Positions 10,508 to 20,058 of a stretch of 64,000 nucleotides of DNA are shown piece by piece; position 1 is the first letter of the stretch; every line of letters begins with the position of its first letter. Under the pieces are notes generated by a model that was given only the letters and a program-made list of their open reading frames with translations, did no database searches and was not told the origin of the DNA. A program made the position numbers and the translations under genes. Source of the stretch: Ottelia alismoides (lineage: Eukaryota; Streptophyta; Magnoliopsida; Alismatales; Hydrocharitaceae); assembly GCA_037367405.1 (NCBI GenBank), contig JAZKJV010000684.1:1569119-1633118 (forward strand), given 5' to 3'.

Positions 10508-11863
10508 GTGAACTATCTTGTCTCCAAGAAGGTTCCCTCTGGTTGGACCAAGAGAATGATTGATCGACTAAAGTCGTATTCGAGAAAATACCATTGGGAC
10601 GATCCTTTCCTTTTCTATGAAGGAGCGGATTGTGTCTGGCGAAGATGTATTCCTCAGGAAGAATACCAGAGTGTCCTCACACATTGTCATTCTCTCGAGG
10701 CTGGAGGACAACATTCGGGAAAGAGAACTGCGCAAAAGGTACTCCAATGTGGATTTTACTGGCAGACCTTATTTAGAGATGCTAAAGAATTTATACAGTC
10801 TTGCCCAATTTGCCAAAGGATGGGGGGGGGACTGTTGGTTATAAAGATGAAATGCCCATGCAACCAATGATTTTCTGTGATGTTTTGATGCATGGGAGAT
10901 TGATTTTATGGGTCCCTTTCCCAATAACAATGGATTTGAGTACATCTTGTTAGCAGTTGATTATTTGTCCAGATGGGTAGAGGCTATTCCAACCCAAACG
11001 ACAGATAGCAGAGCCGTCTGTAAGTTTATCAAGGATAATATCATTGGAAGGTTCGGAATACCAAAAGTTTTGATTTCTGATGGAGGTAGCCACTTCGTGA
11101 ATAAGGAAATGAGATCTTTGCCAAAGAGTATAAATTTGAGCATAGAATAGCCAACCCATATCATCCACAATCTAATGGCACGACAGAGGTTTCTAATAGA
11201 GAGGTGAAGGGTATTCTTCAAAAGTTGGTCCGTCCAGATAGGAAGGACTGGTCAAAACTATTGGACCAGGTTCTGTGGGCCTATAGGACAGCCTATAAGA
11301 CTCCACTCGATACTTCACCTTTTAGGATGATCTATGGCAAGCCATGCCATCTACCTGCAGAATTGATTCACAAACCTGAATGGACGATCAAAAAGTTGAA
11401 TTGGAGTTGTCACCTTGGGAAATTATGTCGAGACTTAAATTTGAATGAGCTAATTGAAATCCGAAACCGAGCATATGACAACAATGTGATCTATAAGGAC
11501 AAGATCAAGATATGTCATGATAGATACATTCAAGATAAAACCTTTGTCCCTGGACAAAAAGTGTAGTTGTTTAATGCTCAATTAAAGATTTTTCATGGGA
11601 AATTGAAATCAAAATGGACGGGTCCCTATGTTGTCATCAATGTGCATACCAATGGAAGTGTGGATATTGTCGAACTCAAAGATGATGCACAACCTTTCTC
11701 AGTGAATGGACAATTGCTGAAGCCATATATAGAATCACCCAAAGAGCAGACAGTTCAAGTTGAGGTCATCTACTTCACGCAGAGCATTGAAGATTTATTA
11801 GATCAATCCCACCCTCCCTCCCGACCACATCGATCTCCTTGTACAGCTTCTTCCTCTACTTAG
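10508..11863 (+). pseudogene. E1 integrase with GPY/F-type C-terminus
   Basis: Frame 10508-10870 has the zinc-binding N-terminus: paired His about 30 residues before CPIC. Frame 10908-11150 carries the first two acidic residues of the D,D,E catalytic core ([10 protein letters not shown] and ISDGGSHF). A shift near 11110 separates it from the segment holding the third (TEVSNRE, about 11185). Frame 11204-11566 continues the core. After a stop at 11564, frame 11567-11863 holds the C-terminal LKSKWTGPYVV module. It would insert element DNA into chromosomes. No chromodomain is present, consistent with Athila rather than a chromovirus. Confidence 0.9.
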
Positions 11864-12215
11864 GCCAAGGCCTAAGTATATGGGGGGACCGATGCCATCT
11901 GCATATACCATTTTTCCGCATCACACTCCTCCCGATCGCTCTATTTTCACCTTTTCTCTTATACTTAGGCTGACCAGAGCCTAAGTATAGGGGGAACCGA
12001 CACCCGCCTGTATATACTCTCCTCATTTACATATCCCGACCGCCTCTTTTTACGCTCTTCTTCTATACTTAGACTATTCACAGTCTAAGTATAGGGGGGC
12101 GGACCATTGTATATCAAATTTTTACTCTCTTACGCTTAGCCCGAGCTTTGTCTTCTTTACGCTTCTTGTCCTCTGAGGACACATCACTCGCTAAGTATAG
12201 GGGGTCTGTATATAT
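11856..12215 (+). repeat. Four hairpin plus polypurine-tract modules of E1
   Basis: Four copies of one design at about 90-120 bp spacing: an inverted repeat with CTTAG and CTAAG arms, then AAGTATAGGGGG or close to it, then TGTATAT within 30 bp. Arms are ACTTAGGCC/GGCCTAAGT (11858-11877), ACTTAGGCT/AGCCTAAGT (11963-11986) and ACTTAGACT/AGTCTAAGT (12067-12090). The fourth, 12134-12204, has a longer loop. The purine run matches the true PPT at 13492-13501. Three such modules are kept in E2 at 23445-23690. Function is unknown: extra plus-strand priming sites or RNA structures are possible. Confidence 0.8.
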
Positions 12216-13491
12216 AATTTGTATATATTTTAGTCATACCTCGTACTTTCACGTAAGTCTATATGTATTTACGAGGTGGGTAATTAATTCAAAAAAACTA
12301 AAAAAAGAGTTTTGCTACTAACACTGACTGTGTCCAAATTTTTTGAAAAAAAATGGCTTCTTATTCAATTTTGCAAACAAAAATACCTTGCATAAAAAAA
12401 TCAAAAGAAAAAATGTGTCTGCATTCCACACACCTGCACTTCATTCAACATCGCATTCATATGTGAAAAGTCTTTGGGTTCTGAACCGAGTTATGAGCCG
12501 AAATCGAGAGTGGTCTGAACTTGACATTAATCCACCTAATATTCAGAGGAACTTCATCGAGAAATAGGATATTAGAAGCTTCAGGTCTTTGACTTAATTC
12601 TTTGAGTTCCACATGAAAATGTGCAGAGTTTGACTCTTAGTGTCTGACCTAGTCTCTTCATTCTGGGTACAACTCTGGAATAAGGAATTAATTTGTACTC
12701 TCGCACTATGCACTTAACTCAACTCAGATGGGATGTTGGAAGACTGTGTGAGTTTCTTTTCTGGTAGCGTGGAAATCTAAAGACCAGAGTACGGGTTGAA
12801 ATAAAGCTTCGGAAAAGGGATGGACGATTGGGCACAATTTTTTTAAGACCCCAAAAATGTACAGAAACAAAAGATTCTATATCGGTAGTGGCACAACAAG
12901 ATCCAAGCAGAACCACCAAAAATTCCAAATACAAAGAAGCAACTACCAAATAAATCTGACAAAAAAGGTCAAAGCTTCAAGAAACCTGCAGATCTTGGTG
13001 GAGACTCGGCTTCACTGGCCATCTTCACAAGGAGAGGTGACTACACTGGTTACCCTCCAATTCTTTTCTCCTTCTTCTAACTTCTCCCCCAATTCGATTG
13101 TGAACACAGCGCGACAGACCTTAGAAGGAAATACCCGACTCCCCGAGGATGAGTTACTGGAGAAGAGGTTTGCGCGGTAGTCCGACATTTTGGGTGGGAA
13201 GAGCTAAAACCTTTCATACACATGAATCGGTTGTTCAATGTTCATAGGGTATGCTTTGGGAAGAGGATTGATCTAAGATGACTTCTGAGCCGAAACTGTA
13301 GCAATGAGTTGTAGAACTTGAGGGCTGTTGATTTTAAAATTCCAAGTCTCACAGAAGTTCCGCCACACTAATAATCCAAAGGTCGAGTCTAGTTTCACTT
13401 TCACCTTCAGCTCATGGTCTTGGTATGGAACCCAATCTCATTTCACTTCATAGCATTTCTTTTTGATGCTCAGGGACGAGCACACTTTATG
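12216..13491 (+). other. E1 3' non-coding region, no recognisable env
   Basis: 1.3 kb between the PPT modules and the PPT. It contains two small open frames, 12343-12567 and 12857-13180 (107 codons), with no signal peptide, membrane segment or recognised domain. Some Athila elements carry an env-like ORF here. If one was present, it is no longer recognisable. Confidence 0.55.
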
Positions 13492-13501
13492 TATAGGGGG
13501 A
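13492..13501 (+). other. Polypurine tract of E1
   Basis: TATAGGGGGA directly abuts the TG that opens the 3' LTR. This is the expected site of the RNA primer for plus-strand DNA synthesis. Confidence 0.85.
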
Positions 13502-14350
13502 TGATGAATCTCAGATTCATCACTCTAATTCTTATTTATTAGGCTGGAATTCTTCAAAATCAATAGCATTTCTGCATCTATTCTGCATAATTAGCATTCA
13601 TGCATATTTTCATAAGAATTACATTTTAGCACTAATTTCTGCACCAAATAAGAAGCCAAAAATCCAAGCCAAAAGTGACATGTAAATAGCCTAACTTCCT
13701 GAATTTTTAACTCATTCATGCTAACTCCGAATGACACAAAACCATCTCCACTATGTACATATCACTCACAAGAATAAATGAAAAATACAAAAAATAACTA
13801 ACCCAAATAAGTGGACCAAAAACCCAAAGGATTTCCGGACTAAAAACACCATATCTTCCCCATCCAATGTCCATTTTAATCCTACTTACTTTTGAACTAA
13901 TGTACATTCAATTACCTTCAAAACAAGATCAAGTTCAAGTAAATCGGAGCTCATATGTGAAAGTTGAGTTTTGGGCCTCTTTTATACATTGTGTATTTTA
14001 GTGATTTTTGACCTGATATTTTATGTGCATATTTAACCTATTAATAAAAATCCAAAAAAATATAGTAATGTGTAATTATTTATCTTTGATTTTACCATAT
14101 TTTTTCCGGATTTTTTATCTGATTTAAAAATGACATAAAAATTACAAAACTCAAAAATCAAGGTATTCTATGTACATGGGATACCCCAAAAATTCACTTT
14201 GTGCATTTGATCAATTTTGATTTTGATGTCTTCATGAAAGTTGTAGTCTCATCGAGATGAGCAATTTTCGTGAAGAAACATTTTCGATCCGAGGTCGTTT
14301 GCTATTTATTTCGTATTTTACAAAAGATTATTTTCGGATTTTTCTGGTGT

Positions 14351-14550
14351 TGACACGTGGCAACTCCTGAAGCCGCCACGTGTCAGCCATTTTCGGTATT
14401 ATTTTTATTTTGTTTTTATTTTTATTTTTTAAAAATAATAAAAATAATAAAAAATAAAAAATATAACCGCGCACGTGCGGAGCACGTGCCTCCCAGGGAC
14501 GTGCTTCGCACGTGCCTCACGTCCCTTTGTCCTTTGCCTGCCACGTGGCA
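14351..14550 (+). promoter_or_regulatory. G-box cluster of the E1 3' LTR
   Basis: CACGTG at 14354, 14377, 14472, 14483, 14509 and 14542. The first pair forms the same inverted arrangement as in the left LTR, and the following three are denser than there. Confidence 0.55.
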
Positions 14551-14812
14551 CGATACCAGACGTCCGATCATGGCCGATCGGATGGTGCCTGTGCATCTTC
14601 TACCTCCGCCCCCTTCCCAATCAAGCGCCTCCCGCCGCCGCGTATCTGTCCGGTTGAGATCCTCCGCCGCGATTTGCGGCCATCTTCAAATCCTAGCCCG
14701 ATCTTCACAGCCCACGAATCCAACCCCGCCGCACATCTCTCCCTCCTCCATCTCCGCGATCCTTCCTCGTAAAATCCCAAATCGCCTCCCGCGACCTTCC
14801 TTCCCCGCGGCC

Positions 14813-14819
14813 TATAAAA
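14813..14819 (+). promoter_or_regulatory. TATA box of the E1 3' LTR
   Basis: TATAAAA in CCTATAAAAGAACCACC, colinear with 1523-1529. From this copy transcription would read out into E2. Confidence 0.65.
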
Positions 14820-16553
14820 GAACCACCAATGCCCCTGTGACGAACATCCGCCGATTGCATTATAGATAAGGGCGCGCGGTGGTGACAGCATCTGCTCTCC
14901 CGCATCTCCGGCGAGATCCGGCCTCCCCAGTGGCCGTGGCAGCATAGCCGAGCTCCTTCTCGAGTCGCTGCCCGCTCCGACCTTGATCGTTGATCCCAGT
15001 TCCCCCTCCACCCAGGTACTCTCTACTTCACCTTTCTCTCTCTCTCCCGACCTTCATCTCTATCTCTCGCTCTATCTCTCTCCACCGACTACCACCGTAC
15101 GCCTCCGCAAAACCATCAACAACTCCGCCTACGACTCCATCCATCGTCTTCACCGCCGCAATGCCTCCGCCTCTCCAACTCCATTAATGCCTCCGCGCTA
15201 GAAGCCCACTCGCCTCCACCTTGGACCGACCGCCCCTCAGCCACACGGGCAGCAGCAGCGTGGCCTACCCGCCTCCGCCTTGGGTCGGCCTCCCCTCCGC
15301 CAACGCAAAGCCACCGCTAGAGGACTCCTCCTCCGCCGTAAAGACACCACCACGCCGTCGGGGGCCTTCCCGCGACCCCCCACGCACGTGCGAGGCACGT
15401 GCGTCCCGAGGGGGATGTCAGCGTGACATCAGCCCAAGTCACATGCCTGACACGTGACCGTAGGTAAATTACACTCACACCCCTGAGATCCTTCATATTA
15501 CCATCCAGTCCAGCAGCCAGAGGGCACGTGCCATGCACGTGCACCTCTGGAAATTTTGCAAAAGCTCCCCTCCAAATATCGTTAATTTCAAATAGATCCC
15601 CCTTTGCATTTTATTTTTCGTATTATTTATTGCATTTATTCCCTTGTATTGCTCAGTGATTTTGGACCTTTATATTTCATTATTTTATTTATCCAAAAAT
15701 AGCATGATGTTCTTCGATTAATTCTCTACGCTTTGACATATTATTGACAATTTTGTGATCTATGGTTAATTAATAATTATTTATTCTGTAAAAAAATGCA
15801 TATTTTACCCAATCTGTGCTCTTAAATTTATATTTGATCAACCGTTGCTCTAAAAATTTCTAAAAAAATCACATATTGTAGAGTTAATTGTGTTTGACAT
15901 TGTGCCCAAAAGGTTTGCATTTGCATGCATAGTTTGCCCTGTAAAAATTATTTTGCATATTTCAGTGTTTAATTTTTAATAGATATTAGATCTCATATTT
16001 TCGAGGTTTAGGATTTTTCTAAGATCCATTACCTAGTGGTAGATCTTAGATAATTTATTCCTTAAAAATAATTAGGTTTAATATTTATTATAATTAAATA
16101 TTGAAATTCATTCTGTTTGCATTTAATTCATATTACAATCCAAAAATTCCAAAATATTACAGTGCATTTAGTTCATCATATTTTACATTGTGGTCAAGTT
16201 TCGTATTTTTCGGACATTGGTTGAACGTAATTGACATTTTAGTCCCTAAAATAGGCCAAACTTGCATTTTGCATCCTTTATCGCATTAAAAATAACAAAA
16301 AAAGATCGCTTCGAAAACCATGCACGAATCTTGATAGATATAATTCTAGGTTGTTCCTTTGCCTCCTTGTAATCGACCATGGGACTTGCCCAAGTAAAAT
16401 AAACATAAAACTGCATTGATTAAAATTGATGAATATTTTGTGTGGTTATTTTCTTGACCGATTCCGATTGCCGCCTACAACGCACGGCAAATCATTTTAA
16501 CACGAACGATAAATAAACACATCTTCTTAACAAGCACATTTTCGGATTCGTCA

Positions 16554-16558
16554 GTGGC
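16554..16558. repeat. Target-site duplication of E1, right copy (GTGGC)
   Basis: Identical to 204-208. It joins the CA end of the right LTR to the continuing E2 LTR. Confidence 0.9.
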
Positions 16559-16910
16559 CCTGCCACCTTCGTCGACTCCCATGATCCCTAAACGTTGTGA
16601 CGACACCCTCCAATAAAAGAAGGTCTCCGTTGTGTCCACAGATCCTGGGCCTAATTATTTTTTCTGTCTATTTTCTTCACATTTTCATCATCATATTTTC
16701 TATTTAGTTTTTTGACATAGAAATTAACTGAGCATTTAATTAATTAATTAAATTTAAAACACACAACTAAAAAATATCGTTCCCTGTGTTCGACCTTAGT
16801 ACACTTACCAAGTTAAAAATATTTCATAACATTCAAAGTTGGTGATCTTTGATCGATCGAATTTCGTCTCATATACTATTATTATTATAATTGCCGATTT
16901 TTTCATCCAT
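16559..16910 (+). repeat. 5' LTR of E2, 3' part
   Basis: Continuation of 1-208 after the E1 insertion. It has the features of an Athila-type LTR tail: a CCCTGTGTTCGACCTTAGTAC block near 16784-16803 (compare CGACCTTGGGACTTG in E1), an AT-rich end, and a PBS directly after it. A TTAATTAATTAATTAA run lies near 16738. The exact LTR end is a few bases before 16915. Confidence 0.75.
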
Positions 16911-16914
16911 TTAA

Positions 16915-16934
16915 TGGCGTCGTTGCTGGGGAAC
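16915..16934 (+). other. Primer-binding site of E2
   Basis: TGGCGTCGTTGCTGGGGAAC, two substitutions from the E1-type consensus over the first 18 bases. It marks the end of the E2 5' LTR. Confidence 0.85.
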
Positions 16935-18110
16935 GATGTATTTTTAGGATTATAAATTATCTTTTGTAATTAATTTTTGTGAAAATAATTTCTGTGTCAA
17001 TTTTTTGTTTTTTTAAATGTTATTATCTACATTTTATTTTCCATCTTTCTCTCACTTCTTATACTAACCGTGAATTCTCTCTTCGCAGATAAATAGCTCA
17101 GAGCGAACTTTGTATAGAAAATCAAGAATTTATGAAGACAAAGACTGGATTTTAATTTTTTTATGAGTTGAAATAGTTTAATTTCCTACATTATTCACAG
17201 GGTCCCTCTCTCTGAACCCTGACAATTTGTAATAATTCGGACTGAACTCTCTGTGGTGTGACGTAGAATTTAGGAGCACAAAAGCTAAATTAGAATTATT
17301 TTTGCTTGTGCTCGTAAATTTTAGGACACACATTTCTCACTAACTATACATGTTGGTAGACTATCTGCTTAGGGCAATTTCATCTGTACAAATCATTTAG
17401 TATAAATTTTAAAAGTTCGTTGTATTGCATCTCACATGAAGAACACACGGAATCACCGTAAGTCCTTATCTTAAGCATGCATAATTGATTTACGCTTGCA
17501 TTGGCTTTTTCGATTCTCCCTCCTCAGTTTTTACAACTTAGGAATTAAAAGAATTGGGACTGCTCGTTAGGCGTGAATTTCTATCTCATCTAAGACCTCG
17601 ATGATAACTTTAATTTAAAATCGAGACTGTTAACCAAGGCGACTGTAAATAAAATTGACATAAAATTAACCCTTGTGCCCAGTGGAGAGAAATCCACTCA
17701 TTGTTTGTAAGGACTAGATCACACACTTAGGGTAGAGCCAAAATCTGAAAATTTTCATGCTGACTATTGTTTTAATAAATAACTAACTACTTTTCAGTGA
17801 GGGAAGTTCGAGCAGCCATTTTACGGTCCGACTTCCCTTATCAGAATGGATGGTTTAGAGAACACCGTGTAAGGCTCTGTCCTCAAGTAGCGGGTAGCCG
17901 TATTTTTTAAGGTTGGCACTTACACCTAACTGCTTGGAAGTAAATGCAACTAGTTGTATGAACTTGGGACAATCTTTGTGAAAATTTCGGCACCTAACAG
18001 CTCTGCTTAATCTTCAAGATTGTTTGACCATTTAATTAAAATTGAAAAGATAAGCGGCTGAAGCCTGACGTGCCTTCACAAGTGTTGAGTGGCTGAATCA
18101 ACAATTTTGT
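16935..18110 (+). other. E2 untranslated leader with intron-like segment
   Basis: GTAAGT at 17458-17463 and an acceptor-like AG at 17540-17541 delimit 84 bp, the same size and place as in E4 (46995-47079). After the acceptor comes AATTGGGACTG, matching E1 and E4. A box with GCAGCC and ACGGTCCG at about 17813-17833 and a related one at 17888-17915 correspond to the repeated box of the E1 leader. No gene seen. Confidence 0.55.
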
Positions 18111-18111
18111 T

Positions 18112-18498
18112 TTGTTGTTTTGTCCTGTGTTTATTTTGCTCCCTGTTTGGATCATCCTCTTCTTCTTTTTCCATTCCACCATGCACTCTAGATCCACCTC
18201 ATATCCGAACCCTGAAGTCAGAACTTCGATCGACTTCACCACCTCACCCAACTTCACCATTTCTTCATACTTCTTGCCTTCTACACATTCTCACCCGTCC
18301 AATACCCTCCCATACCGGTATAGTACACCATCTAGCCGAAATTTTGCCAGTCATTATGACATATACCTTAAGCAAACAATTGCTGAGAATGATGATCGGT
18401 CCACCTTCATGGGCTACCATCGCTGGCCACTAGCCATTATACCAAAAACACCAAAAAATGAAAAACCAAAAAATTCAAAAAAAAATAGACAATTCTAA
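18112..18498 (+). CDS. Short ORF of E2, function not recognised
   Basis: 128 codons, most likely starting at the inner ATG 18181, because the first 20 residues are a hydrophobic run (Leu, Phe, Val, Ile) that reads like untranslated T-rich DNA. From 18181 the product is rich in Ser, Thr, Pro and Tyr, ends with a basic tail (Lys, Asn), and has no zinc knuckle or capsid motif. It occupies the place where gag should begin. It may be a divergent or truncated gag N-terminus, as E1 gag is also Ser/Pro/Tyr-rich early on. The alternative first ATG would give a signal-peptide-like start; this looks coincidental. Confidence 0.35.
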   Translation: MLFCPVFILLPVWIILFFFFHSTMHSRSTSYPNPEVRTSIDFTTSPNFTISSYFLPSTHSHPSNTLPYRYSTPSSRNFASHYDIYLKQTIAENDDRSTFMGYHRWPLAIIPKTPKNEKPKNSKKNRQF

Positions 18499-19132
18499 AA
18501 TGGAAGTATTTTACAAAAAATTAATATTAGAGATTCCATTAATCAAGACCATAGAATATGTTCTCAATCTTAAAAGATTCGTGAAGAATCAATTACACCC
18601 TACAAAGACGGGCAAGAAGCTATCCAGGATTGAACATCATATCATATCTATGGCCAGTTCCTTGCTGATGAATCGAAAAACCAAGAGCCGTAAAGTCAAG
18701 CGGTTGACTCAGATAATGTGTGAAATTGAGGATTCTACATTCACTCATGTTCAGTTAGACGACGATTCCACATTAAACATCCTCCCCAAGTCCGTCTTTG
18801 ACCAACTCAAACTCAGAAAACTAGAAAAGACTAGGGTGTTTGCTCAATTGCCTGATTGATCCACCAAAAGACCACATGGGATTGTTTCGGTCATTGTAAA
18901 CTTCCGAGGTGACAAACACAAAGTGGACTTTATTGTCCTTGACATCGAGTACTGCGGAGGATTGTCTGAGTCTCCTATCGTCTTAGGAAAGCCGTTCTTA
19001 GCCTCTGTTAAGGTGATTCTGGATTATGAGACTCAGGTCATCATGTTCCTGAATTCGGACCACAATGAACAAACCCTCAATCACAGGACCTGCTATGAGG
19101 AAACCCAACTTGAAATCGATAGTCGTGATTAG
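18458..19132 (+). pseudogene. E2 protease-like domain
   Basis: Two open pieces in one frame (18458-18859 and 18923-19132) separated by a stop at 18857. They align by eye with the E1 protease region: the block before the active site, then LDDDSTLNILP where E1 has LDNGSSINLLP, then STKRP, FIVLDIE and IVLGKPFL where E1 has STKRP, FTVLDME and IILGRPFL. The Gly of the catalytic loop is replaced by Asp, so proteolysis is unlikely. Divergence from E1 is large, so the two elements belong to different families. Confidence 0.75.
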
Positions 19133-19189
19133 GAGACAACCACGCCACATGATCAGACCTCTCCTCAAACACAGACACAAACCCTAGGG

Positions 19190-19332
19190 GCCTGTTTGGT
19201 TGCTGGGTTGGGAAGGGTTGGGTTGGCCCAACCCTTCCCAACCCTCCAACCAAACAACCCGATTCTCCTCACAGTTTACTATTCACAGGGGTACCCCTGC
19301 CCAACCCAACCCTGCCCAACCCTTAGGAGAGT
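19190..19332. mobile_element. Small foldback/MITE-like insertion in E2
   Basis: Starts with GGCCTGTTTGGTT, an end type common in plant MITEs. A 66-bp hairpin (about 19190-19255) has arms TGTTTGGTT/AACCAAACA and GTTGGGAAGGGTTGGG/CCCAACCCTTCCCAAC, then further CCCAACC repeats to about 19325. It interrupts the reading frame after the E2 protease-like domain. Target duplication and superfamily could not be fixed. Confidence 0.6.
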
Positions 19333-19381
19333 CACCTGAGAGACCCACTGTTGGACAAACCTCCGATTCTCACATTAATAC

Positions 19382-20058
19382 AACTCCTTTGAGCAATCAA
19401 GATTTTGGAGTTTACGATGAATTGGACCATGTTTCCGATGAATTCCATGATTACTGAGTGGTTCAAGTTTCGAGTCGGCAGTAATTCATGAAATACTTGA
19501 ACCATACAATGAACGGACTCAAAAAATCTCTGATGTCACCATAAATCACGAATATCAGAAGCTGAAATCAACATCTCCAACCACCACTCACAAAACCACC
19601 AAGAATATGCTCCTGCGCCTAAAGTCTTGCATGACCCTACGAGAATTGGTTGACTTTTACAATGATTCATCTAATAAGGAAGTGCTAAATGCCACATTGG
19701 TTACTCATGATTGGGGGAAGAACTATGTCCATCCCACTCCTACGCTTCTCATAGAAACCAACCAATCAAGAAAGTCACTTTTGACCTTATAATCCAGATG
19801 ATTTCCGACGAGTCCCTGTCTGATCCTGAAGTGGTTCATCAAGTAAGTGCAATAAGTACAACTCTGATCAAAGGGTACTTACCTATGGTTGACAGTAGTT
19901 GGAGATCCTCTATGTACAACTACTACTCTTTTGAGGATGACTCTGACAACGCCTGGTCCTCTTCATCCTCTCCCTCTTTACCACCCTCCACATCTCCATA
20001 CTATCTCTACCCCACTCCTGCAAGATGGTTCGTCACAAACCTCATTGACCTTGTACAT
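19382..20058 (+). pseudogene. E2 ORF of unknown function in place of RT/integrase
   Basis: Open stretches 19200-19457 (after the MITE), 19607-19792 and 19711-20061 overlap in different frames and read as one protein of about 220 residues with two shifts. The first part is acidic (DELDHVSDEFHDY). The middle holds LKSCMTLRELVDFYND. The end is a Ser/Pro-rich stretch before PTPARW. None of the RT, RNase H or integrase motifs appear. The frame ends at the solo LTR insertion (20059). I do not recognise the family. It could be a divergent Gag tail or an ORF peculiar to this element. Confidence 0.4.
20054..20058. repeat. Target-site duplication of solo LTR (TACAT), left copy
   Basis: TACAT precedes the TG at 20059 and is repeated at 23399-23403, directly after the terminal CA. 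Confidence 0.88.

Larger units (their letters stand above)
209..16553 (+). mobile_element. E1: complete Athila-type Ty3/gypsy LTR retrotransposon, inactive
   Basis: A 16.3-kb element bounded by TG...CA LTRs and a perfect GTGGC duplication. The order is 5' LTR, PBS, long leader, gag, protease, RT, RNase H, integrase, a long 3' non-coding stretch with repeated polypurine modules, PPT, 3' LTR. The PBS and the style of the RT, RNase H and integrase motifs place it in the Athila branch. Every coding domain carries in-frame stops or frameshifts, so it cannot make its own proteins. No env-like ORF is recognisable downstream of integrase. It interrupts the LTR of E2 and is itself interrupted by a hAT-like element at 2853-3754. 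Confidence 0.93.
13502..16553 (+). repeat. 3' LTR of E1
   Basis: 3052 bp starting with TGATGAATC...GATTCATCA and ending ATTCGTCA, followed by the GTGGC duplication. It is colinear with the left LTR and lacks the hAT-like insertion. It has an extra CACGTG-rich stretch at 14470-14515. The GC-rich block shows long open frames on both strands, such as 14568-15011 on the - strand. These have no domain signal and are probably by-products of composition. Confidence 0.93.

Noticed and set aside
12857..13180. Possible env-like ORF of E1
   Set aside because: Only 107 codons, no signal peptide or membrane segment, and no counterpart in the other elements.
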